64,000 bases of DNA from Rhizobium sp. NXC24 (GTDB lineage Bacteria; Pseudomonadota; Alphaproteobacteria; Rhizobiales; Rhizobiaceae), in the NCBI RefSeq assembly GCF_002944315.1, contig NZ_CP024311.1:2208501-2272500 (forward strand). Direction: 5' to 3'. Below, one piece after another: positions 20,467-29,469 of this stretch. How positions within the stretch are numbered: the first letter of the stretch is position 1; the number at the start of each line of letters is the position of its first letter. Position numbers and translations under genes: made by a program. The notes below the pieces were generated by a model, which saw only the letters and a program-made list of their open reading frames with translations, had not been told where the DNA came from and did not search any database.

Positions 20467-20517
20467 TGCATTTGAAAATGCATTTCCCTTGACGCAACAA
20501 TCGCCTATGCACACATT
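20467..20517 (+). promoter_or_regulatory. moaA promoter with adjacent palindrome
   Basis: TTGACG (20489-20494), 17 bases, then CACATT (20512-20517) is a fair sigma-70 match. Immediately upstream, TGCATTT and AAATGCA (20467-20473 and 20476-20482) form a 7-2-7 inverted repeat, a candidate operator. Transcription starting near 20524 would exclude the ATG at 20521 as the moaA start. Confidence 0.5.
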
Positions 20518-20538
20518 AACATGACAACGGAGGTTTTC

Positions 20539-21588
20539 GTGAACAGCATTGTCGGTACGATAGGCAACGGATCGCCGCTGGTGGCGGATGCGTCACCGAT
20601 GATCGACCCTTTCGGGCGGGCGGTCACCTATCTGCGCGTCTCCGTGACCGACCGCTGCGATTTCCGCTGCACCTATTGCATGGCGGAAAACATGACCTTC
20701 CTGCCGAAAAAAGATCTGCTGACGCTGGAAGAGCTGAACCGGCTCTGTTCCGCCTTCATTGCTAAAGGCGTCCGTAAGATTCGCCTGACCGGCGGCGAGC
20801 CGCTGGTGCGCAAGAACATCATGTTTCTGGTGCGCGAGCTCGGCAAACGCGTTCAAGACGGTGGCCTGGAGGAGCTCACGCTGACGACAAACGGGTCGCA
20901 GCTCTCGCGCTATGCAGAGGAGCTCTATGATTGCGGCGTGCGCCGCATCAACGTTTCGCTCGACACGCTCGATCCCAATAAATTCCACGCCATCACCCGC
21001 TGGGGCGATTTCGCGAAGGTGATGGAGGGTATCGACGCCGCGCAGAAGGCGGGCCTGAAGATCAAGCTCAATGCCGTGGCGCTCAAGGATTTCAACGAGG
21101 CGGAGATACCCGAGCTGCTGCGCTTCGCCCATGGCCGCGGCATGGACCTGACCGTCATCGAGACGATGCCGATGGGTGAGGTCGAGGAAGATCGCACTGA
21201 CCGGTACCTGCCGCTCTCCAAATTGCGCGCCGATCTCGAACAACAATTCACGCTGACCGACATTCCATATAAGACCGGCGGTCCGGCCCGTTATGTCGAA
21301 GTCGCCGAAACCGATGGCCGCCTCGGCTTCATCACGCCGCTGACCCATAATTTCTGCGAGAGCTGCAACCGCGTGCGCCTCACCTGCACCGGCACGCTTT
21401 ATATGTGCCTCGGCCAGAACGATGCCGCCGACCTGCGCACGGCGCTGCGCGCCACCGAAGATGACGCGCTCGTCTACGCCGCCATCGACGAAGCGATCAC
21501 CCGTAAGCCGAAGGGTCACGATTTTATCATCGACCGCACGCACAACAGACCGGCTGTCGCCCGCCATATGAGCGTCACCGGCGGCTGA
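20539..21588 (+). CDS. moaA: GTP 3',8-cyclase, molybdenum cofactor biosynthesis protein A
   Basis: A radical-SAM enzyme that starts molybdopterin synthesis from GTP. The protein has 349 residues. The SAM-cluster motif is CDFRCTYC in the first 50 residues, and the C-terminal second cluster motif is [11 protein letters not shown] with a further Cys in CTGTLYMC. The protein ends in the GG dipeptide that MoaA needs for activity. The start is taken as GTG at 20539, 6 bases after CGGAGG; an in-frame ATG at 20521 has no ribosome site and lies upstream of the predicted transcript start. mobA and mobB follow 4 kb away. Confidence 0.95.
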   Translation: MNSIVGTIGNGSPLVADASPMIDPFGRAVTYLRVSVTDRCDFRCTYCMAENMTFLPKKDLLTLEELNRLCSAFIAKGVRKIRLTGGEPLVRKNIMFLVRELGKRVQDGGLEELTLTTNGSQLSRYAEELYDCGVRRINVSLDTLDPNKFHAITRWGDFAKVMEGIDAAQKAGLKIKLNAVALKDFNEAEIPELLRFAHGRGMDLTVIETMPMGEVEEDRTDRYLPLSKLRADLEQQFTLTDIPYKTGGPARYVEVAETDGRLGFITPLTHNFCESCNRVRLTCTGTLYMCLGQNDAADLRTALRATEDDALVYAAIDEAITRKPKGHDFIIDRTHNRPAVARHMSVTGG

Positions 21589-21608
21589 TCTTCCCATACC
21601 AAGACAAG

Positions 21609-21636
21609 AAAACGCCGGGCGATAAGTCCGGCGTTT
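21609..21636. terminator. Bidirectional terminator between moaA and the chemoreceptor gene
   Basis: AAACGCCGG (21609-21617) pairs with CCGGCGTTT (21628-21636) around a 10-base loop, with T-rich sequence on both outgoing strands. The two genes converge here. Confidence 0.75.
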
Positions 21637-21669
21637 CTATTGGTTGCTGTTGTTTTCTGAAGTAACGCC

Positions 21670-24204
21670 TCAGGCGGCGCGATACCCATAGCCTTCATGT
21701 GCCCCGTCGCCATCGCCCGTGCGGAAGCGGTCGATCTTGTCGGAGAGCATATCGACGCGTTGGCGCAGGCCATGAATCTCGGCGTTGTTTTCTTCCACCA
21801 TCGCCGCATTTCTTTGGGTGATCAGCTCGACTTCGCCGACCGCTCGCGTCACTTCTTCGATCCCGGTCGACTGCTCGGCCGTTGCCGCGGAAATGTCGGC
21901 GACGAGCTTCTGCACGCCGGTCACATGGCCGATGATTTCGGCGAGCGCAGCACCGGTCTGCTCGACCAGATGGACGCCATTTTGCACCTGCGAGGAGCTT
22001 GCCGAAATCAGGCCCTTGATCTCCTTTGCCGCGTTGGCGCAGCGCTGCGCCAGTTCGCGCACTTCCTGCGCGACGACAGCAAAACCTCGACCGGCCTCGC
22101 CGGCGCGGGCGGCTTCGACGCCGGCATTCAGCGCCAGCAGGTTGGTTTGGAAGGCGATTTCGTCGATGACGCCGATGATCGTGACGATCTTTTCCGACGA
22201 GCGGTTGATCTCACTCATGGCGCCGACGGCCTTGGCGACGACTTCGCCGGATTGCGTTGCGTAAGCCTGGGTCTCGTTGACCGAGACCGCCGTCTGCTTA
22301 GCGCGGTCGGCGGTGGAACGCACGACGTCGCTCAGACGGTGGAGTGCCCGCGAACTTTCCTCGAGGGCAGCCGCCTGCTGCTCGGTGCGGCGTGCGAGAT
22401 CGTCGGCGGATGCGGCGAGATTGCCGGTACCGCCCTTGATCTCCTCGGCCGTGTAGCGGACATCCGTCAACGTCTCGCGCAGGGCTTCGACAGCGTGATT
22501 GTAGGTGAATGCCATTTCGACGAAATCGGCGGAGAGGTCTTCGCGCATGCTCTCTTCCAGATTGCCATCCGCAAGCTTGGAGAGAACGTCTGCCAGCGCA
22601 TTCAGCGCCTGCTTCTGCTCGGCTTCGATGCGGGCGCGGTCGGCGGCGCGGCGTGCGGCATCCTCCGCCGACAAAGCGCGTGCGCTCTCGGCCTCCCGCT
22701 CCAGGCGGACATTTTCCACGGCAGCGTCGCGGAAGACGGTGACGGAACGCACCATATCGCCGATCTCGTCGCCGCGATTGCGGCCGTCGATCGCCACTTC
22801 CAGATCGCCGCTGGCAAGCCGCGTCATGATTTCGGTAACCCGCTTCAGAGGTCCACGCAGCGTTTCGACCAGCATTAGACCGCCGACGATGGCAAGCAAC
22901 GTACCGAGGATCATGGCAATGACGGAGACATTGGCGGAGCGCTCGCTGTCTTCCTTGCCGATCTCCTGCGCTTGCGCAACGAAGCTGCGCAGCGACGTCA
23001 TCGCATCCGCCAGCAAGCTGTTGGAATCGACGCGCGTCTTTTTCCAGTCGGACGCAGTCTGCAACAGATCGGCCGAACCCTTGGTCACGCTGTCGATCAA
23101 AGGCTGAGTACGAGCAGAAAAATCGCGCATCGTAGAATTGGTCTGGCCTAACGCAGAGATCTTTACGCCGGCGTCTTGCAGATCCTTCAGATCGGCAACG
23201 ACGGCGTCCCGCGAGGCAGCGTCGCGCACATTCTCCATCCGTGCGGTATGCAGCGTCAGGCGATCGATGATGCCCAGCGCCTGGTCGACGTGATCCAACA
23301 ATTCTTTCTGGCCGTCGATGATCTTGTCGAGGCTGACGAAGCGATCGGCGGCAGTATCGCTGTTCTTGGCCGATTGCAGGGTCATATCCCCTTCGATCTT
23401 CACGAAGCTCTGCAGAATCGGTCCCATGGCCTGGACCTTCAGATCGGCGGTGTCGCCGCCCTTCAGGACTGCGTCAAGCTTATTGGCAGCATCGGCCGCG
23501 CCGTTGACCAGCGCGACGCCACGCTTGGAAACAAGAGCTTTCGACGTGGCGACCTGCTTGAGGATCGCATCCGTATAGGTACGCGCATCGGAGATTTCCT
23601 CATTGGAATCCGCGGCCATCTGCACCTGGATGCGCAGGTTGCTCATCTTGTCCGACAGGCCCTTGAAGGCAGCGGCATCGTAAAGCAGTTCCTTGGCGAA
23701 GGTTTCCTTGTCGCCGAACTCCTTGCGGATGATGTCGATCTGCTTTCCAGCCGCCTTGCCGCTGGCTTCGAGCCCCGACACTGCCTTCTGGATCGCGTCG
23801 ACATCGCTGTCCTGCTTTTGCTTGATGTTCCAAAGGGCGGCCGTCTGCGTGCGCATCTTGTCGGCCAGATCGCTGACGGCGGAGATCTTGGCGCGTTGAT
23901 CATTGCTGAGCAGGCCGCTCAGACGCTGGACGCCGGCCGCCTGCGCATCGATCTTGTCCGCAAGCGTCTTGCGCGTTTCATCGGATGGCGACGTGGTGAA
24001 CTCCTGCAAAGCAGCCTGCAAGTTCTCGAAGTCGCTGATATTTTCGATCGTCGCCCGCGTCACGGTCATATGGCCGTTGAGAATATTGGCCGTGTGATAG
24101 CCAACCAGGCCGATGCCGGCGATGAGCACCACCAGCGGTACGACGAAGATAAGAACCTTGGTCACGATCCGGCGGCTTTGCAGAAGACGATCAATGAAGA
24201 ACAT
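21670..24204 (-). CDS. Methyl-accepting chemotaxis protein
   Basis: An 844-residue transmembrane chemoreceptor. TM1 is at about residues 14-36. A periplasmic sensor of about 340 residues follows, all helical (helical-bundle type), then TM2 (VIAMILGTLLAIVGGLML), a HAMP domain (LRGPLKRVTEIMTRLASGDLEVAI) and a long coiled-coil signalling domain. The hairpin tip that binds CheA/CheW is the EIAFQTNLLALNAGVEAARA region. It has no C-terminal CheR pentapeptide; the tail is Gly-rich. The ATG at 24204 follows GGGGCG. Ligand unknown. Confidence 0.93.
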   Translation of the reverse strand: MFFIDRLLQSRRIVTKVLIFVVPLVVLIAGIGLVGYHTANILNGHMTVTRATIENISDFENLQAALQEFTTSPSDETRKTLADKIDAQAAGVQRLSGLLSNDQRAKISAVSDLADKMRTQTAALWNIKQKQDSDVDAIQKAVSGLEASGKAAGKQIDIIRKEFGDKETFAKELLYDAAAFKGLSDKMSNLRIQVQMAADSNEEISDARTYTDAILKQVATSKALVSKRGVALVNGAADAANKLDAVLKGGDTADLKVQAMGPILQSFVKIEGDMTLQSAKNSDTAADRFVSLDKIIDGQKELLDHVDQALGIIDRLTLHTARMENVRDAASRDAVVADLKDLQDAGVKISALGQTNSTMRDFSARTQPLIDSVTKGSADLLQTASDWKKTRVDSNSLLADAMTSLRSFVAQAQEIGKEDSERSANVSVIAMILGTLLAIVGGLMLVETLRGPLKRVTEIMTRLASGDLEVAIDGRNRGDEIGDMVRSVTVFRDAAVENVRLEREAESARALSAEDAARRAADRARIEAEQKQALNALADVLSKLADGNLEESMREDLSADFVEMAFTYNHAVEALRETLTDVRYTAEEIKGGTGNLAASADDLARRTEQQAAALEESSRALHRLSDVVRSTADRAKQTAVSVNETQAYATQSGEVVAKAVGAMSEINRSSEKIVTIIGVIDEIAFQTNLLALNAGVEAARAGEAGRGFAVVAQEVRELAQRCANAAKEIKGLISASSSQVQNGVHLVEQTGAALAEIIGHVTGVQKLVADISAATAEQSTGIEEVTRAVGEVELITQRNAAMVEENNAEIHGLRQRVDMLSDKIDRFRTGDGDGAHEGYGYRAA

Positions 24205-24533
24205 GCCACGCCCCAATGAAATTCGTTGGTATCCGGCGAAGGCGGGACCGTCATTCCCTGCTGCGCTGCGGTAGAGCTTCTGCCTCATGCAAAACTGAGC
24301 CGAGCGTCCGGAAATTAGATTGAATAAGGATTAATCACGAACGTAAAAGATCGCACATCTCCCAAAAATCGACAGTGCTGTCCCGATTTTGCGATTTCGG
24401 CGTGATTGCACTCGCCATCAGCTCACGTTTTCATTGCGACGCACAATCGAATTTGATCACGACTACACCGGCAATGATTCCAATTTGCGGAAAACCGCAG
24501 TAGAGCGAGCTGATATATCCAGGGAATCGCTTT
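24205..24533. other. Divergent intergenic region, chemoreceptor / EamA operon
   Basis: These 329 bases separate two divergent genes and must hold both promoters. Apart from a short TGCGG/CCGCA inverted repeat around 24486-24500, I see no gene, strong hairpin or repeat. Confidence 0.5.
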
Positions 24534-25445
24534 ATGCCGCGGACGAAGAATACGCAGGGCGCGCTCTACATGGCCGCAGCTATGGCCGGCTTTTCCTGCA
24601 GCGACGCACTTTCCAAATCAGTCATCGCGGTCATGAACGCAGGAGAGATCATGTTTCTCCGCGGGCTTTTTACCAGCATCTTCGTCTTTCTGCTCGCCTG
24701 GAATATGGGAGCCCTGCGCTCATGGAAAGTCATTCTGCAGCCGATGATCGCGCTGCGCGTCGTCTGCGAAGGAATTGCGGCAGCAACCTATATCACCGCG
24801 CTCGGCATGATGCCGATTGCCAATGCCTCCGCCATCCTGCAGGCATTGCCGCTCGCCGTTACCCTCGGCGCAGCCCTGTTCCTGAAGGAACCGGTCGGCT
24901 GGCGGCGTTGGACGGCGATCGTCGTCGGCTTTGTCGGCGTGCTCATCATCATCCGCCCCGGCCCCGATGGCTTCACGACGGCTGCCCTGCTCGTGGTCGC
25001 CAGTATGTTCGCCACAGCCGCCCGCGATCTGGCGACGCGTTGTGTCAGCAAGGATGTGCCGTCGCTGATGGTGACGGTCTGTACCGCTGTCTCGATTTCC
25101 ATCTTCGGCGCCCTGTCGATCGCTCCGCTCGGCGGCTGGCAGCCGATCACTTTCACCCCGTTCTCGCACATCCTGCTCGCATCGATCCTGGTGCTCGTTG
25201 GCTATCAATCGGTGATCCAGGCGATGCGCACGGGCGAGATCTCCTTCGTCGCACCGTTCCGCTATCTAAGCCTCATCTGGTCGGCATTGCTTGGCTTGCT
25301 GTTCTTCAGTGAGATGCCGGATGCCTGGACCATGATCGGCTCCGCCATTGTCATCGCCTCCGGTCTCTATACATTCTACCGGGAGAGCAAACGGCAAGCG
25401 GTCGAGCGCGTCGCCCAGGAATCCGAGCCGCGTGTGCCCGCCTGA
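24534..25445 (+). CDS. EamA/DMT superfamily permease
   Basis: A 303-residue inner-membrane protein of ten predicted helices arranged as two EamA repeats of five. The family exports amino acids, nucleotides or other metabolites; the substrate cannot be read from sequence. The opening GALYMAAAMAGFSCSDALSK and the second-repeat RYLSLIWSALLGLLFFSE are typical. The ATG at 24534 has AGGGAA upstream. mobA begins 11 bases after its stop, so it heads an operon with mobA and mobB, although no role in molybdenum metabolism follows from that alone. Confidence 0.85.
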   Translation: MPRTKNTQGALYMAAAMAGFSCSDALSKSVIAVMNAGEIMFLRGLFTSIFVFLLAWNMGALRSWKVILQPMIALRVVCEGIAAATYITALGMMPIANASAILQALPLAVTLGAALFLKEPVGWRRWTAIVVGFVGVLIIIRPGPDGFTTAALLVVASMFATAARDLATRCVSKDVPSLMVTVCTAVSISIFGALSIAPLGGWQPITFTPFSHILLASILVLVGYQSVIQAMRTGEISFVAPFRYLSLIWSALLGLLFFSEMPDAWTMIGSAIVIASGLYTFYRESKRQAVERVAQESEPRVPA

Positions 25446-25456
25446 GGTCGCCCAAC

Positions 25457-26107
25457 ATGCCCGGCTTCATCCCCGATCCCGCCGATATCCCGCCCTATCT
25501 GCTCGCCGGCGGTCGCTCCAGCCGCATGGGTGCGAACAAGGCGCTTGCACTTCTCGGTGGCGAAACTCTTCTGACGCGTATAGCCGCTCGCATCGGACAG
25601 CAGCAGCGAAAGCCGGTTGCGTTGAATGCCGATGCCGATTGGTCGGATACGGAAGGGCTGCCGTTGGTTCCCGACACCATCCCCGGCAAGCTCGGCCCGC
25701 TGGCGGGCGTGCACACCGCCATGCGCCATGCGGTGATGAGGCACCCGGACGCGTCGCATATCGCTACGGCGCCGATCGACAGCCCGTTTTTTCCAATCGA
25801 TCTGGTCGCCCGGCTGGCCGAAACGATCGAAGACCGAGACGAAATCGCGATAGCCACATCATTGGGTCGCGATCATCCGGTGTTCGGCGTGTGGCCCGTC
25901 TCGATTGCCAACGATCTCGCGACCTGGCTTGTCAAGGATGACAAGCGACGCGTCAGGGACTATCTCGCGCGTCATAGTGTCCGAACGGTCGAATTTGCCA
26001 TGATCCAAACGCCGATCGGTTCCCTCGATCCCTTCTTCAACGTCAACACACCAGAAGACCTGATCGCCGCAGAAACATGGCTCGCGGCATTGGAGCAGAC
26101 ATCATGA
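25457..26107 (+). CDS. mobA: Molybdenum cofactor guanylyltransferase
   Basis: It attaches GMP to molybdopterin to make the MGD form of the cofactor. The protein has 216 residues. The nucleotidyltransferase loop LAGGRSSRMGANKAL is at about residues 16-30, a GPLAGVHTAM segment follows, and the metal-binding region reads ATAPIDSPF, where many MobA have CDxP. The terminal FNVNTPEDL is the family's closing motif. GAGGT precedes the ATG. The stop overlaps the mobB start by 4 bases, so translation is coupled. Confidence 0.92.
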   Translation: MPGFIPDPADIPPYLLAGGRSSRMGANKALALLGGETLLTRIAARIGQQQRKPVALNADADWSDTEGLPLVPDTIPGKLGPLAGVHTAMRHAVMRHPDASHIATAPIDSPFFPIDLVARLAETIEDRDEIAIATSLGRDHPVFGVWPVSIANDLATWLVKDDKRRVRDYLARHSVRTVEFAMIQTPIGSLDPFFNVNTPEDLIAAETWLAALEQTS

Positions 26108-26637
26108 CAACCAAGCGACCCAAAATCTTCGGCATCGCCGGCTGGAAGAACTCCGGCAAGACCGGCCTTGCGGTGCGGCTTGTCACCGAATTCACCCGCC
26201 GCGGCTACAAGATTTCGACCATCAAACATGCCCACCATGACTTCGACATCGACAAGGTGGGCGCCGACAGCTTTCGCCATCGCGAAGCTGGAGCGCATGA
26301 AGTCACCATCGTTTCCGGCACGCGCTATGCCATCATGCACGAACTACGCGGCGAGCCGGAGCCGAGCTTCGAGGAAATCCTGGCGCGGCTTGCCCCTTGC
26401 GACCTCGTCTTGATCGAAGGCTACAAGCGCGAGCCGATCCCCAAGATCGAAGCTCGTCGCCTCGAGGCGGCCAACCGCGTGCCCTTGGCGCCGCAAGACC
26501 CGCATATCGTCGCCATAGCCACCGACCATCCGGTGGAGGATGCCGGCGCACTGACCGTCTTCGATCTCGACGATACCCTGGCGATCGCCGATTTCATCGC
26601 TGCGACGGTTGGCCTCGGCGAACTGGCAAAAGAATAA
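26104..26637 (+). CDS. mobB: Molybdopterin-guanine dinucleotide biosynthesis protein B
   Basis: A GTP-binding partner of MobA that helps molybdopterin guanine dinucleotide formation. The protein has 177 residues. The P-loop is GWKNSGKTGL at residues 12-21, the Walker-B-like LVLIEGYKRE lies in the middle, and the KHAHHDFDIDK switch is near residue 40. The start at 26104 is inside the mobA stop (ATGA), with GGAG upstream. The nine extra codons open before it are not needed. Last gene of the EamA-mobA-mobB operon. Confidence 0.92.
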   Translation: MTTKRPKIFGIAGWKNSGKTGLAVRLVTEFTRRGYKISTIKHAHHDFDIDKVGADSFRHREAGAHEVTIVSGTRYAIMHELRGEPEPSFEEILARLAPCDLVLIEGYKREPIPKIEARRLEAANRVPLAPQDPHIVAIATDHPVEDAGALTVFDLDDTLAIADFIAATVGLGELAKE

Positions 26638-26662
26638 GGCCGCCGGTTTCCCGACGGCCTTA
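26635..26662. terminator. Hairpin between mobB and the OmpA-like gene
   Basis: TAAGGCCG (26635-26642) and CGGCCTTA (26655-26662) form an 8-bp stem that starts at the mobB stop codon. No T-run follows. It lies between two convergent genes, so a shared transcription end is likely. Confidence 0.55.
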
Positions 26663-26683
26663 CGCGTTTGAGACAGGAAAAGC

Positions 26684-29098
26684 TTACTGGGTTGAAGCGA
26701 CCGGACGCACCAGCGCCGTGACACGGCGGATGGTAACGCGACGGTTTTCCTGCTCGGGCCCCTGCGTATTCACCTTGAGATATTGCTCGCCGTAACCCTG
26801 GGTCACCAGGTTTTCCGGCGGAATGCCATAGACGTCGCTAAGGACCTTGGCGACGGATTCGGCACGCTGATCGGAAAGGACCAGATTGCTTTCCGGAGTG
26901 CCGACGGCATCCGTATGGCCTTCGATCATGAAGGTCTCGGTCGGGTCCTTCTTGACGATCTTGCCCATGGCGTCGGCAACGCCGCGCAGCGTACTCGCCT
27001 GCGACATCGGGATTTCCGCACTGCCGGTCGCGAAGGTGATCGTATCGAGGTCGATACGGCGCACCTTGTCGCGGATGCGGGCGGAATAACGCACTTCGTT
27101 CAGCGAATAGACCCGCTCGACTGGCTCGACCGGCGGTTCGCGCAGGAAGTCGTAATAATCCGCCTCGCGGTCCGTGCCCGTGTCGATGATGTACTGGTTC
27201 AGCGGAATGCGCAGGCGCATCGGCGGCAACTCGTCGCCCGGATCGCGGAAGTAGTCGTCGCGGTCCGGCTGATCCTCCAGTTCCGGGGAGTAGAACAGCA
27301 CGTATTCACGGCCGCGAGCGTCGATGCGCGAGCGCTGAATGACGTCGCCATAGCGATTGCGCACGGTAATAATGCGATCGCCATCCGGCTGATCGATCGT
27401 TTCGCGGTAACGGTCGCGCGGAAGCTGCTCATAGATCGGACGTTCACCCTCACGGATGAAGCGCGCGCTATCATCGTGACGAACGACGTAGGTATTGTCG
27501 ATATTCAGGATGACGCGGCCGCCCTGATTGCCGTTCGGCTGGAGTGCAACGCCTTCCGGCGACGCGAAATCCGGCCTGCGGTCGAGGCGACGCCCCTGCT
27601 CGCTGGTTATGGCTTCGATCCTCACAGGCTGTTGCTGCTGCTGGCCAGCGAGCGCGCGTTGAGCTTCGGCATCGGATGTCGGCGCCTTAGCATAGGCCTG
27701 CGGCTGTTGCACCGGGGCGTTCTGCGCTTGCCCAGTCTGAGCCTGACCGGCACCAGTCTGAGCCTGCCCGCCGGCAGCTTGGCCACCCTGACGGAAGCCG
27801 CGCCGCGCCGCATCCTTGTCGCTATCCAGCACGGCAGCGCCATTCTGCACCGGCAGAATAACCGTCTCGTTGCTGGCTGCAGGATTTGCAGCGATCTTCT
27901 TGCGACGCTCCAGTTCCTGCGGCGAAACCTGCTCACCTCCAGCGGCGGGGGCCGCTGTCTGGGCGCCCTGCTGCGCGGCACCATTGGCAGGCGCCTGCAC
28001 GGCGTTACCCTGAGCGGGAGCACCGGTTTCGACATTCGGCTGCTGCTGTTTGCCGACCTGCGGAGCTACCTCGTTCTGCGGCTGAGCCTGCTGTCCCAGG
28101 TTCTTCTGAACTGGCTTTTGTTCGGGAGTGGCTGCAGGCTGTTGCGCGCCCTGCTCAGTCTGCGGCAGTTTGCCGGTCGCCGGCTTCTGGCCCTGCTGCG
28201 TGCCGGGCTCGACCTGATTTCCAGGCTGAACCTGGGTCTTCGGTTGGGCCTGCTCTGTGGCGGGAGCCTGTTGCAGGGCCGGTGCTACCTTCTGTTCTGC
28301 TGGTTGCTGAGCTGGGGCTACCTTCTGTTCCGCCGGTTGCTGCGCCGGTTCAGCCGATTGGCCCTGCAGCTTCTGATGCTTCTTCTTCTCAGGCTGGGCG
28401 GGGGTTTCCGGCTGGGCCTGTCCGCTCTGAGTCGGCTGTGCAGCCGGCGCCTGTTGCTGCGCGGGCGCGGCCTTCTGTTCGGCTGGCTGCTGTGCCGGTT
28501 CAGCCGATTGATCTTGCTTCTTCTGACGTTTCTTGAGTTCGGGCTGGCCTTGCGGTTGCGTTTCAGGGGCAGCCTGTTGCTGGGCCGCTTTCGGCTGCGG
28601 CGCTACTTCCGGCTGCGCCGCTGGCTGTTGCTCCGCATTCTGCTTGTGCTTCTTTTGCTCCGGCTGAGCCTGCTGGGTTTCCGGTACCGCCTGCGGCTGC
28701 AGCGCCTTGGGCTGCTGTGTTTCCTGCTGCTGCTTGGCGGGCTTTTGCTGTTCAGGCTGCCCTTCGGGCTGGGCTTCCTTCATCTTGCGCTGTGGCTCGG
28801 CTCCGCCCTGCTGTGCTGGTGCGGCCTGATGCTTCTGGCCCTGCGGCTCGCCCTGTTCCGCACCGCCTGGCTTCTTGCGCTTTTTCAGCTCCTCTTCGGA
28901 CTGCCCGTCCGGAGCCGGCTGCTCCTGGGCAACCTCGAAACTTGCATTGCCGTTGACGGCGACCGATCCGGCGGCAGCATTGCTCAACGGTGCGATGGCT
29001 TGGTCGCGCAGCGCTGTGGCGGCAGCCGGCTCAAATGCCAGTGATAGAGACAGCAGTGGAAATGCTGCACTGGCAAATAGTCTGGATCGCTTTCCCAT
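26684..29098 (-). CDS. OmpA family protein with very long Gln/Pro-rich linker
   Basis: The protein has 804 residues. The signal peptide covers about 1-27 (PAAATA). Residues about 58-460 are low complexity, dominated by Q, P, A and E, with evenly recurring basic clusters (KKRKK, KKHKQ, KKRQKKQ, KKKHQK) and internal duplications around SAEPAQQPAEQK. A middle domain of about 200 residues holds Arg/Asp-rich segments. The last 115 residues are an OmpA domain with TFATGSAEIP and the peptidoglycan-binding EGHTDAVG. Predicted periplasmic or outer-membrane protein tied to peptidoglycan. AGGAG precedes the ATG. Confidence 0.85.
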   Translation of the reverse strand: MGKRSRLFASAAFPLLSLSLAFEPAAATALRDQAIAPLSNAAAGSVAVNGNASFEVAQEQPAPDGQSEEELKKRKKPGGAEQGEPQGQKHQAAPAQQGGAEPQRKMKEAQPEGQPEQQKPAKQQQETQQPKALQPQAVPETQQAQPEQKKHKQNAEQQPAAQPEVAPQPKAAQQQAAPETQPQGQPELKKRQKKQDQSAEPAQQPAEQKAAPAQQQAPAAQPTQSGQAQPETPAQPEKKKHQKLQGQSAEPAQQPAEQKVAPAQQPAEQKVAPALQQAPATEQAQPKTQVQPGNQVEPGTQQGQKPATGKLPQTEQGAQQPAATPEQKPVQKNLGQQAQPQNEVAPQVGKQQQPNVETGAPAQGNAVQAPANGAAQQGAQTAAPAAGGEQVSPQELERRKKIAANPAASNETVILPVQNGAAVLDSDKDAARRGFRQGGQAAGGQAQTGAGQAQTGQAQNAPVQQPQAYAKAPTSDAEAQRALAGQQQQQPVRIEAITSEQGRRLDRRPDFASPEGVALQPNGNQGGRVILNIDNTYVVRHDDSARFIREGERPIYEQLPRDRYRETIDQPDGDRIITVRNRYGDVIQRSRIDARGREYVLFYSPELEDQPDRDDYFRDPGDELPPMRLRIPLNQYIIDTGTDREADYYDFLREPPVEPVERVYSLNEVRYSARIRDKVRRIDLDTITFATGSAEIPMSQASTLRGVADAMGKIVKKDPTETFMIEGHTDAVGTPESNLVLSDQRAESVAKVLSDVYGIPPENLVTQGYGEQYLKVNTQGPEQENRRVTIRRVTALVRPVASTQ

Positions 29099-29469
29099 AG
29101 TTGGGATCTCCTTTTCTTATCATTATCCGCCAAGGTGCGGATCTCAGCCCGCGGAACAGATGCCCCATGATCCCGGCCGATTTTCGGTGTCCATAGGGCT
29201 GAATCGCGGCAAACGGTGATATGTTCCAAAGAATTAGATACGGAAAATTAACCCCGCCTGAACGCGCCGGAAGGCTTCCGTTCAGCTTTGCGGGATCGCG
29301 CAAGCGCTTTGGAGATAGTGTGTGCGATGCAAACCGGCTTCGTAATTCCAGTTGCAATTTGCGAAAAAAAAGTACGATTATCGAAGGCAGGCGGGCCACG
29401 CACCCGCTCCATTCTGGCCGGCCGCCAATGAAGAAAAATAGCCGCCGGTCGCCAACAGAGAGGATCAAA
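29099..29469. other. Divergent intergenic region, OmpA-like / ABC importer
   Basis: These 371 bases lie between two divergent genes. The importer gene's frame is open back to 29221, but those 83 codons are Arg-rich and precede a clear signal peptide, so they are not taken as coding. I see no further gene, repeat or strong hairpin. Confidence 0.5.

Noticed and set aside
26783..29044. A 753-codon Leu/Arg-rich plus-strand frame opposite the OmpA-like gene
   Set aside because: The apparent leucine-rich repeats are the antisense reading of the Gln/Pro codons. No signal or fold is consistent along it.
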